DNA from: Chrysomallon squamiferum
Taxonomy: Eukaryota > Mollusca > Gastropoda > Neomphalida > Peltospiridae
Reading direction: 5' to 3'
Length of the DNA stretch: 64,000 nt
Assembly (NCBI GenBank): GCA_012295275.1
Contig: CM022672.1
Span: 28,899,472-28,963,471 of the forward strand
Shown: piece after piece, positions 1 to 12,300 of the stretch
Layout of the letters: the number at the start of each line of letters is the position of its first letter
Position numbering within the stretch: the first letter of the stretch is position 1
Program-made: the position numbers and the translations under genes
The notes under the pieces: model-generated
What the model saw: only the letters and a program-made list of their open reading frames with translations
Databases searched by the model: none
What the model was told of the DNA's origin: nothing

Positions 1-1420
1 TAAATAAATAAGCCATTCAGAATCGCCTCCCAATATGCATCTTTCAAGGTGACACTTCCAAAATTTGAGAGCTAATTATAACAAAAATCATGTCACCTTA
101 TGCTTTAGCTTTGAAAACAAAAAAAGAATAACACATAAGACATCTATGTTTACCCTGCAATCAACACAGTAGTAGTAAGATCCAGTTCACAGTGTCACGA
201 AACCTTGCAAAAACACCTGAGAAAAATACACTTTATAAATAAGAAAGAAAATTATTTCTGCTTTTAACCAGATTTTTAAATTTTAAAAATTTTGAATGAA
301 ATTACATTATTGTAAATGTAATAACAATTGTCGTAATATTTTATTTTACTAAGTTTAATAATAGTGATAAAGATTATTTTGTAAATTATAAAAAATTTGT
401 CTGAACCAGGTGACAAATTTTATTTTTTACTGTGGCCATTTTATTTTTTAATGATTATACAAGTATATATTTATATATATATATATATATATATGTATAA
501 ACCTAGTCTTTATAATGATTTGCCTTTACAAAAAGAAAACAAAAACAGCAACAAACTAACAAAAATAAATAAAGATAAGAGTGAGACATCTTGTTCATTT
601 TAATTTTTATACTGCTGGAATTGCCTCTCGAACAGGCCTGTATCTAGAAAGAAAATATTGGCCATCCTCTCATCACCATAATGAATAATATGTGTTGTTA
701 TTATTGCTATTATTTTTTTATTGTTTCTTTTTTATATGAAGTTATTTTCAACAATAATTTTCAAGTCAGTTTATATAAAAGAAATTATTTAAAATAAATA
801 CATAAATATTGTTTGTAAATAAAAAAAAATATTAAAATGTTTTCTTAAAATTTGAAAGTAGACTGGTCTTTTAACTTTATTTTCTCATTATATTATAGTA
901 CATTTGGTCAAAAGTTCATGAATTTATTCACACAGAACAAATCATACATTGCCTATTAAATAATAGTTTTTTTTATTATTATTTAACATTTTTACAAGAC
1001 AAAGAGAGATAGAGAGAGATTTTTAATAAAATGCTTCAAAATAACAAGAAGACCTTACATAAATCAAGCAAATAAAATCGTAATGTCTTGACTTCATTTC
1101 TGACAACGACAATATTTGTTAAGTTTCCAGATTATCATTAATTAATACGTCAACAATTGTGTGACATTGTTTAGCGACAAAGAAACCCACTGTAGTGGTT
1201 CAAGAAGGCAGGCACATTGTAATCGACATTGTAGATGTCAGTTGCTGAATTGTAAGTCAAGTATTGTACTTAATATTTTTCAAAGAGATACTTTTTTTCC
1301 ATGTAATTATGTATTGTTATTAATAATTCTTCGTCACACTAAGGTTTCATGAAACGCTTCAGAATTCGACACTTTCATTACGATAAATGGATCTTCTTTT
1401 CTCTATCTACATTTATGTCT
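1..1420. other. AT-rich non-coding stretch
   Basis: No coding signal is seen in any frame beyond short chance open frames. It holds a short TA dinucleotide run near 465-495 and scattered homopolymer A and T. Nothing here is recognised as a gene or element. Confidence 0.6.
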
Positions 1421-1429
1421 ATATTTCTT

Positions 1430-2566
1430 TATCTCTGGCTACACTCTAAACATATATTTTGTTTTAATACCTGCCTATCTATCTATCTATCTGTTTCTCT
1501 GTCTTTCTGACTGTCTGACTGTCTGTCTATATCTATCATCCATCATCTGTCTCCCTAGCCTTTATCCAGACATGCATCACAAAACCTCATACACATACCT
1601 CTGTCTATCTCTGTATGTATATGTGTGTATGTGTATATGTATGTATGTATATGTGTGTGTATGTATGTATGTGTGTGTATGCCTATTTATGTATAAATGC
1701 ATGTATATATCTTCATACATGCATTACTCGGTTAGCTGCCGTTCTTCTTGTCTCTGTTTACCATTTCATCAACCAACCCTATCTGTCTGTCTGTCTGTCT
1801 GTCTATGTCTATCTATCTGTCTCTCTGTCTTTTTGTCTTTCTGTCTGTCTTGCTGCCTCTCTGTCTCTAATGTCTCTACCTTTCCTTTGTCTTTAAATAT
1901 CATCCTTCGAGCTATTTTTATCTCAAAATATCACCAGTCAACCATATACATACCTCTCTGTCTATCTTTCTCTCTGTCTGCCTATAATCCCTCTACCTTT
2001 CCTTTTTCTTTAACTATTATTCTTCTATCTACTTATACCTACATACATAACAATTTAACCATATACATACATCTGTCTGACTATATGTCTGCCTGTCTAT
2101 AATTTATCTATCTTTTCTTTGTCTTTAACTATCACCCTTCAGTCTTTCTATTTTCCTTTCTCTTAACTATTATCCTTCAATCTATCTATCCTCTTATATC
2201 TCTGTCTGTAATCTCTTTACCTTTTCTTTGACTAAGTATCATCCTTCAATCTATCTATCTACTTATACCTCCGTACATCACCAACCAACCATATACATAC
2301 TTATCTATCTATCTGTCTGTCTGTCTATAATCTCTGTACCTTTCCTTTGACTTTAACTATCATCCTTCAGTTTGTCTGTCTACTTATACCTCATGCATCA
2401 CCAACCAACCATATATATACATCTCTGTCTGTCTATCTGACTCTGTGTCTGTTTGTCTGTCTCTCTATAATCTCTCTACCTACCTTTCCTTTGTCTTCAA
2501 CTATCATCCTTCAGTCTATCTCTACTTATACCTCCATACATCATTAATCAACCATATAAATATCCT

Positions 2567-2655
<89 letters not shown>

Positions 2656-2800
2656 GTGTATGTCTGTCTATAATCTCTCTATGTTTTCTTTGACTTTAAG
2701 TATCATCCATCAATCTATCTAGCTACCTATACATGCATACATCACCAACCAACCATATACATTCCTCTCTATCTATCTGTCTGTCTGCCTATAATCTATC
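1430..2800. repeat. Degenerate pyrimidine-rich tandem repeat
   Basis: The plus strand is strongly pyrimidine-biased and built of CTGT/CTAT tetranucleotides. On top of this sits a longer, irregular unit of roughly 115-230 bp, marked by a recurring 'caaccatatacatac'-type segment near 1757, 1937, 2051, 2282, 2402, 2546 and 2749, followed by CTGTCTATCTGT-like text and 'cctttcctttg'. Open frames through it (long runs of Ser, Leu, Cys and Val) are artefacts of the repeat. It is probably a microsatellite-seeded minisatellite. Confidence 0.75.
2571..2653. repeat. (TC)n microsatellite
   Basis: About 41 perfect TC dinucleotides inside the larger pyrimidine-rich repeat. This is a homopurine/homopyrimidine tract able to form triplex DNA and likely to vary in length. 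Confidence 0.95.
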
Positions 2801-3354
2801 TTTTACTTTAAATACATATTCATATCTTTTACCCTATTTCTGTATTTATCATTTTCTATTAATTTTCTGAATGGTTCATGAATTTTACAGTGACATATGA
2901 CAAGGAAAACTCCCTGTCATTGACTGGACTGCAACCGTGGGTTAGACTACGGTTCAAGATCTAATTGTAATAATCTTAACACTGATGATGATAACAACAA
3001 CAAAAACAAACAAACAAACAAACAAATAAATCAATAAATAATGAATGAATGAATTATTGGGGGTTAGGAGAGGATTGTTCAAAAAATTTCCAAACGTATT
3101 TTATGGATTCTCTTATCACAAATTTTAAATAATGATATTAATAATTAAAAATAATTTTAATAATATCTCGTACCTAAAATACAGGTTTATCGGTGATTAA
3201 CTGTTTTTGCCTCACTTCAAAAAGTTTAGTTATGGCCATACTCAGTTGTCAAAGCTTTCCATTTTTAATTTTTGAAATATCATCTGCAATTCAACTTAAA
3301 ATTTAAATTCAACTAATCACATTTGAATTAGTTGCCTGTGTAATGCAGTGCTTA
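2800..3354. other. AT-rich spacer left of the satellite
   Basis: No gene is seen. It contains a short (CAAA)n run near 3000-3025. It ends where homology to the 379-bp satellite begins at about 3355. Confidence 0.55.
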
Positions 3355-6300
3355 ACAGATGTCTTCACTGGGTCAGACGTAGAAATTACAAGCTGGAATC
3401 GGTGAGATTTGAACATCTCGTCTCCAACGCGATAAACGTTCACCGGTAAAAACAGCTGAGAGCACCATCCTCTTCGAATAGTAATTCCCGCCGAATGTAA
3501 TTGCATGTCTTCTCGCTCTCAGAAACACATACACAGACACGCACTAAGCATCAAATTCATCTGATTACACACAGAGACGTTGTTAGATGCCTGTCTACAA
3601 GGCGTTGAGAACGGTTACAATTGTTACTCTTAAAAGACATGTATTGCTGACAGACGGCAATTGATGTCTTCACTGCCACAACCGACGTTGACGCTTTCGA
3701 TCTTACACACTACTATCTCCTACAATCGTGTTTCGTAAATGTGGGTCACTGGGTCAGATAGAAATTACAAGCTGGAATCGGTCAGATTTGAACATCTCGT
3801 CTCTAACGCGATAAACGTTCACCGGTAAGAACAGCTGAGAGCACCATCCTCTTCGAATAGTAATTCCCGCCGAATGTAGTTGCATGTCATCTCGCTCTCA
3901 GAAACACATACACAGACACGCACTAACCATCAAATTCATCTGATTACACACAGAGACGTTGTTAGAGGCCTGTCTACAAGGCGTTGTGAACGGTTACAAT
4001 TGTTGCTCGTAAAAGATGTGGATTCGACACAGAAGGTAAGAGAGGTCTTCAATGCGGTAATCGACGTTGACGCTGTCGATCGTACACATTACTATCTCCT
4101 ACAATCGTGTTTCGAAAATGTGGGTCACTGGGTCAGATAGAAATTACAAGCTGGAATCGGTCAGATTTGAACATCTCGTCTCTAACGCGATAAACGTTCA
4201 CCGGTAAAAACAGCTGAGAGCACCATCCTCTTCGAATAGTAATTCCCGCCGAATGTAATTGCATGTCTTCTCGCTCTCAGAAACACATACACAGACACGC
4301 ACTAACCATCAAATTCATCTGATTACACACAGAGACATGCCGTCTACAACGTTGAGAACCATCAAATTCATCTGATTACACACAGAGACGTTGTTAGAGG
4401 CCTGTCTACAAGGCGTTGTGAACGGTTACAATTGTTGCTCGTAAAAGATGTGGATTCGACACAGAAGGTAAGAGAGGTCTTCAATGCGGTAATCGACGTT
4501 GACGCTGTCGATCGTACACATTACTATCTCCTACAATCGTGTTTCGAAAATGTGGGTCACTGGGTCAGATAGAAATTACAAGCTGGAATCGGTCAGATTT
4601 GAACATTTCGTCTCCAACGAGATAAACGTTCACCGGTAAGAACAGCTGAGAGCACCATCCTCTTCGAATAGTAATTCCCGCCGAATGTAATTGCATGTCT
4701 TCTCGCTCTCAGAAACACATACACAGACACGCACTAACCATCAAATTCATCTGATTACACACAGAGACGTTGTTAGATGCCTGTCTACAAGGCGTTGAGA
4801 ACGGTTACAATTGTTACTCTTAAAAGACATGTATTGCTGACAGACGGCAATTGATGTCTTCACTGCCACAACCGACGTTGACGCTTTCGATCTTCACACT
4901 ACTATCTCCTACAATCGTGTTTCGTAAATGTGGGTCACTGGGTCAGATAGAAATTACAAGCTGGAATCGGTCAGATTTGAACATCTCGTCTCTAACGCGA
5001 TAAACGTTCACCGGTAAGAACAGCTGAGAGCACCATCCTCTTCGAATAGTAATTCCCGCCGAATGTAGTTGCATGTCATCTCGCTCTCAGAAACACATAC
5101 ACAGACACGCACTAACCATCAAATTCATCTGATTACACACAGAGACGTTGTTAGAGGCCTGTCTACAAGGCGTTGTGAACGGTTACAATTGTTGCTCGTA
5201 AAAGATGTGGATTCGACACAGAAGGTAAGAGAGGTCTTCAATGCGGTAATCGACGTTGACGCTGTCGATCGTACACATTACTATCTCCTACAATCGTGTT
5301 TCGAAAATGTGGGTCACTGGGTCAGATAGAAATTACAAGCTGGAATCGGTCAGATTTGAACATCTCGTCTCTAACGCGATAAACGTTCACCGGTAAGAAC
5401 AGCTGAGAGCACCATCCTCTTCGAATAGTAATTCCCGCCGAATGTAATTGCATGTCTTCTCGCTCTCAGAAACACATACACAGACACGCACTAACCATCA
5501 AATTCATCTGATTACACACAGAGACGTTGTTAGAGGCCTGTCTACAAGGCGTTGTGAACGGTTACAATTGTTGCTCGTAAAAGATGTGGATTCGACACAG
5601 AAGGTAAGAGAGGTCTTCAATGCGGTAATCGACGTTGACGCTGTCGATCGTACACATTACTATCTCCTACAATCGTGTTTCGAAAATGTGGGTCACTGGG
5701 TCAGATAGAAATTACAAGCTGGAATCGGTCAGATTTGAACATCTCGTCTCTAACGCGATAAACGTTCACCGGTAAGAACAGCTGAGAGCACCATCCTCTT
5801 CGAATAGTAATTCCCGCCGAATGTAATTGCATGTCTTCTCGCTCTCAGAAACACATACACAGACACGCACTAACCATCAAATTCATCTGATTACACACAG
5901 AGACGTTGTTAGAGGCCTGTCTACAAGGCGTTGTGAACGGTTACAATTGTTGCTCGTAAAAGATGTGGATTCGACACAGAAGGTAAGAGAGGTCTTCAAT
6001 GCGGTAATCGACGTTGACGCTGTCGATCGTACACATTACTATCTCCTACAATCGTGTTTCGAAAATGTGGGTCACTGGGTCAGATAGAAATTACAAGCTG
6101 GAATCGGTCAGATTTGAACATCTCGTCTCTAACGCGATAAACGTTCACCGGTAAGAACAGCTGAGAGCACCATCCTCTTCGAATAGTAATTCCCGCCGAA
6201 TGTAATTGCATGTCTTCTCGCTCTCAGAAACACATACACAGACACGCACTAACCATCAAATTCATCTGATTACACACAGAGACGTTGTTAGAGGCCTGTC

Positions 6301-9300
6301 TACAAGGCGTTGTGAACGGTTACAATTGTTGCTCGTAAAAGATGTGGATTCGACTGACAGAAGGTAAGAGAGGTCTTCAATGCGGTAATCGACGTTGACG
6401 CTGTCGATCGTACACATTACTATCTCCTACAATCGTGTTTCGAAAATGTGGGTCACTGGGTCAGATAGAAATTACAAGCTGGAATCGGTCAGATTTGAAC
6501 ATTTCGTCTCCAACGAGATAAACGTTCACCGGTAAGAACAGCTGAGAGCACCATCCTCTTCGAATAGTAATTCCCGCCGAATGTAATTGCATGTCTTCTC
6601 GCTCTCAGAAACACATACACAGACACGCACTAAGCATCAAACTCATCTGATTACACACAGAGACGTTGTTAGATGCCTGTCTACAAGGCGTTGAGAACGG
6701 TTACAATTGTTACTCTTAAAAGACATGTATTGCTGACAGACGGCAATTGATGTCTTCACTGCCACAACCGACGTTGACGCTTTCGATCTTACACACTACT
6801 ATCTCCTACAATCGTGTTTCGTAAATGTGGGTCACTGGGTCAGATAGAAATTACAAGCTGGAATCGGTCAGATTTGAACATCTCGTCTCTAACGCGATAA
6901 ACGTTCACCGGTAAGAACAGCTGAGAGCACCATCCTCTTCGAATAGTAATTCCCGCCGAATGTAGTTGCATGTCATCTCGCTCTCAGAAACACATACACA
7001 GACACGCACTAACCATCAAATTCATCTGATTACACACAGAGACGTTGTTAGAGGCCTGTCTACAAGGCGTTGTGAACGGTTACAATTGTTGCTCGTAAAA
7101 GATGTGGGTTCGACACAGAAGGTAAGAGAGGTCTTCAATGCGGTAATCGACGTTGACGCTGTCGATCGTACACATTACTATCTCCTACAATCGTGTTTCG
7201 AAAATGTAGGTCACTGGGTCAGATAGAAATTACAAGCTGGAATCGGTCAGATTTGAACATCTCGTCTCTAACGCGATAAACGTTCACCGGTAAAAACAGC
7301 TGAGAGCACCATCCTCTTCGAATAGTAATTCCCGCCGTAATTCCCGCCGAATGTAATTGCATGTCTTCTCGCTCTCAGAAACACATACACAGACACGCAC
7401 TAACCATCAAATTCATCTGATTACACACAGAGACGTTGTTAGAGGCCTGTCTACAAGGCGTTGTGAACGGTTACAATTGTTGCTCGTAAAAGATGTGGAT
7501 TCGACACAGAAGGTAAGAGAGGTCTTCAATGCGGTAATCGACGTTGACGCTGTCGATCGTACACATTACTATCTCCTACAATCGTGTTTCGAAAATGTGG
7601 GTCACTGGGTCAGATAGAAATTACAAGCTGGAATCGGTCAGATTTGAACATTTCGTCTCCAACGAGATAAACGTTCACCGGTAAGAACAGCTGAGAGCAC
7701 CATCCTCTTCGAATAGTAATTCCCGCCGAATGTAATTGCATGTCTTCTCGCTCTCAGAAACACATACACAGACACGCACTAACCATCAAATTCATCTGAT
7801 TACACACAGAGACGTTGTTAGATGCCTGTCTACAAGGCGTTGAGAACGGTTACAATTGTTACTCTTAAAAGACATGTATTGCTGACAGACGGCAATTGAT
7901 GTCTTCACTGCCACAACCGACGTTGACGCTTTCGATCTTACACACTACTATCTCCTACAATCGTGTTTCGTAAATGTGGGTCACTGGGTCAGATAGAAAT
8001 TACAAGCTGGAATCGGTCAGATTTGAACATCTCGTCTCTAACGCGATAAACGTTCACCGGTAAGAACAGCTGAGAGCACCATCCTCTTCGAATAGTAATT
8101 CCCGCCGAATGTAGTTGCATGTCATCTCGCTCTCAGAAACACATACACAGACACGCACTAACCATCAAATTCATCTGATTACACACAGAGACGTTGTTAG
8201 AGGCCTGTCTACAAGGCGTTGTGAACGGTTACAATTGTTGCTCGTAAAAGATGTGGATTCGACACAGAAGGTAAGAGAGGTCTTCAATGCGGTAATCGAC
8301 GTTGACGCTGTCGATCGTACACATTACTATCGTACACATTACTATCTCCTACAATCGTGTTTCGAAAATGTGGGTCACTGGGTCAGATAGAAATTACAAG
8401 CTGGAATCGGTCAGATTTGAACATCTCGTCTCCAACGCGATAAACGTTCACCGGTAAGAACAGCTGAGAGCACCATCCTCTTCGAATAGTAATTCCCGCC
8501 GAATGTAATTGCATGTCTTCTCGCTCTCAGAAACACATACACAGACACGCACTAAGCATCAAACTCATCTGATTACACACAGAGACGTTGTTAGATGCCT
8601 GTCTACAAGGCGTTGAGAACGGTTACAATTGTTACTCTTAAAAGACATGTATTGCTGACAGACGGCAATTGATGTCTTCACTGCCACAACCGACGTTGAC
8701 GCTTTCGATCTTACACACTACTATCTCCTACAATCGTGTTTCGTAAATGTGGGTCACTGGGTCAGATAGAAATTACAAGCTGGAATCGGTCAGATTTGAA
8801 CATCTCGTCTCTAACGCGATAAACGTTCACCGGTAAGAACAGCTGAGAGCACCATCCTCTTCGAATAGTAATTCCCGCCGAATGTAGTTGCATGTCATCT
8901 CGCTCTCAGAAACACATACACAGACACGCACTAACCATCAAATTCATCTGATTACACACAGAGACGTTGTTAGAGGCCTGTCTACAAGGCGTTGTGAACG
9001 GTTACAATTGTTGCTCGTAAAAGATGTGGATTCGACACAGAAGGTAAGAGAGGTCTTCAATGCGGTAATCGACGTTGACGCTGTCGATCGTACACATTAC
9101 TATCTCCTACAATCGTGTTTCGAAAATGTGGGTCACTGGGTCAGATAGAAATTACAAGCTGGAATCGGTCAGATTTGAACATCTCGTCTCTAACGCGATA
9201 AACGTTCACCGGTAAAAACAGCTGAGAGCACCATCCTCTTCGAATAGTAATTCCCGCCGAATGTAATTGCATGTCTTCTCGCTCTCAGAAACACATACAC

Positions 9301-12300
9301 AGACACGCACTAACCATCAAATTCATCTGATTACACACAGAGACGTTGTTAGAGGCCTGTCTACAAGGCGTTGTGAACGGTTACAATTGTTGCTCGTAAA
9401 AGATGTGGATTCGACACAGAAAAAAGATGTGGATTCGACACAGAAGGTAAGAGAGGTCTTCAATGCGGTAATCGACGTTGACGCTGTCGATCGTACACAT
9501 TACTATCTCCTACAATCGTGTTTCGAAAATGTGGGTCACTGGGTCAGATAGAAATTACAAGCTGGAATCGGTCAGATTTGAACATCTCGTCTCGAACGCG
9601 ATAAACGTTCACCGGTAAGAACAGCTGAGAGCACCATCCTCTTCGAATAGTAATTCCCGCCGAATGTAATTGCATGTCTTCTCGCTCTCAGAAACACATA
9701 CACAGACACGCACTAAGCATCAAATTCATCTGATTACACACAGAGACGTTGTTAGATGCCTGTCTACAAGGCGTTGAGAACGGTTACAATTGTTACTCTT
9801 AAAAGACATGTATTGCTGACAGACGGCAATTGATGTCTTCACTGCCACAACCGACGTTGACGCTTTCGATCTTACACACTACTATCTCCTACAATCGTGT
9901 TTCGTAAATGTGGGTCACTGGGTCAGATAGAAATTACAAGCTGGAATCGGTCAGATTTGAACATTTCGTCTCTAACGCGATAAACGTTCACCGGTAAGAA
10001 CAGCTGAGAGCACCATCCTCTTCGAATAGTAATTCCCGCCGAATGTTGCATGTCATCTCGCTCTCAGAAACACATACACAGACACGCACTAACCATCAAA
10101 TTCATCTGATTACACACAGAGACGTTGTTAGAGGCCTGTCTACAAGGCGTTGTGAACGGTTACAATTGTTGCTCGTAAAAGATGTGGATTCGACACAGAA
10201 GGTAAGAGAGGTCTTCAATGCGGTAATCGACGTTGACGCTGTCGATCGTACACATTACTATCTCCTACAATCGTGTTTCGAAAATGTGGGTCACTGGGTC
10301 AGATAGAAATTACAAGCTGGAATCGGTCAGATTTGAACATCTCGTCTCTAACGCGATAAACGTTCACCGGTAAAAACAGCTGAGAGCACCATCCTCTTCG
10401 AATAGTAATTCCCGCCGAATGTAATTGCATGTCTTCTCGCTCTCAGAAACACATACACAGACACGCACTAACCATCAAATTCATCTGATTACACACAGAG
10501 ACGTTGTTAGAGGCCTGTCTACAAGGCGTTGTGAACGGTTACAATTGTTGCTCGTAAAAGATGTGGATTCGACACAGAAGGTAAGAGAGGTCTTCAATGC
10601 GGTAATCGACGTTGACGCTGTCGATCGTACACATTACTATCTCCTACAATCGTGTTTCGAAAATGTGGGTCACTGGGTCAGATAGAAATTACAAGCTGGA
10701 ATCGGTCAGATTTGAACATCTCGTCTCCAACGCGATAAACGTTCACCGGTAAGAACAGCTGAGAGCACCATCCTCTTCGAATAGTAATTCCCGCCGAATG
10801 TAATTGCATGTCTTCTCGCTCTCAGAAACACATACACAGACACGCACTAACCATCAAATTCATCTGATTACACACAGAGACGTTGTTAGATGCCTGTCTA
10901 CAAGGCGTTGAGAACGGTTACAATTGTTACTCTTAAAAGACATGTATTGCTGACAGACGGCAATTGATGTCTTCACTGCCACAACCGACGTTGACGCTTT
11001 CGATCTTACACACTACTATCTCCTACAATCGTGTTTCGTAAATGTGGGTCACTGGGTCAGATAGAAATTACAAGCTGGAATCGGTCAGATTTGAACATTT
11101 CGTCTCCAACGAGATAAACGTTCACCGGTAAGAACAGCTGAGAGCACCATCCTCTTCGAATAGTAATTCCCGCCGAATGTAATTGCATGTCTTCTCGCTC
11201 TCAGAAACACATACACAGACACGCACTAAGCATCAAACTCATCTGATTACACACAGAGACGTTGTTAGATGCCTGTCTACAAGGCGTTGAGAACGGTTAC
11301 AATTGTTACTCTTAAAAGACATGTATTGCTGACAGACGGCAATTGATGTCTTCACTGCCACAACCGACGTTGACGCTTTCGATCTTACACACTACTATCT
11401 CCTACAATCGTGTTTCGTAAATGTGGGTCACTGGGTCAGATAGAAATTACAAGCTGGAATCGGTCAGATTTGAACATCTCGTCTCTAACGCGATAAACGT
11501 TCACCGGTAAGAACAGCTGAGAGCACCATCCTCTTCGAATAGTAATTCCCGCCGAATGTAGTTGCATGTCATCTCGCTCTCAGAAACACATACACAGACA
11601 CGCACTAACCATCAAATTCATCTGATTACACACAGAGACGTTGTTAGAGGCCTGTCTACAAGGCGTTGTGAACGGTTACAATTGTTGCTCGTAAAAGATG
11701 TGGATTCGACACAGAAGGTAAGAGAGGTCTTCAATGCGGTAATCGACGTTGACGCTGTCGATCGTACACATTACTATCTCCTACAATCGTGTTTCGAAAA
11801 TGTGGGTCACTGGGTCAGATAGAAATTACAAGCTGGAATCGGTCAGATTTGAACATCTCGTCTCTAACGCGATAAACGTTCACCGGTAAAAACAGCTGAG
11901 AGCACCATCCTCTTCGAATAGTAATTCCCGCCGAATGTAATTGCATGTCTTCTCGCTCTCAGAAACACATACACAGACACGCACTAACACATCACAGATC
12001 ACTAACCATCAAATTCATCTGATTACACACAGAGACGTTGTTAGATGCCTGTCTACAAGGCGTTGAGAACGGTTACAATTGTTACTCTTAAAAGACATGT
12101 ATTGCTGACAGACGGCAATTGATGTCTTCACTGCCACAACCGACGTTGACGCTTTCGATCTTACACACTACTATCTCCTACAATCGTGTTTCGTAAATGT
12201 GGGTCACTGGGTCAGATAGAAATTACAAGCTGGAATCGGTCAGATTTGAACATCTCGTCTCTAACGCGATAAACGTTCACCGGTAAGAACAGCTGAGAGC

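Noticed and set aside
1572-2693. Ser/Leu/Cys/Val-rich open frames on the plus strand
   Set aside because: They are translations of CTGT/CTAT/TC microsatellite text.
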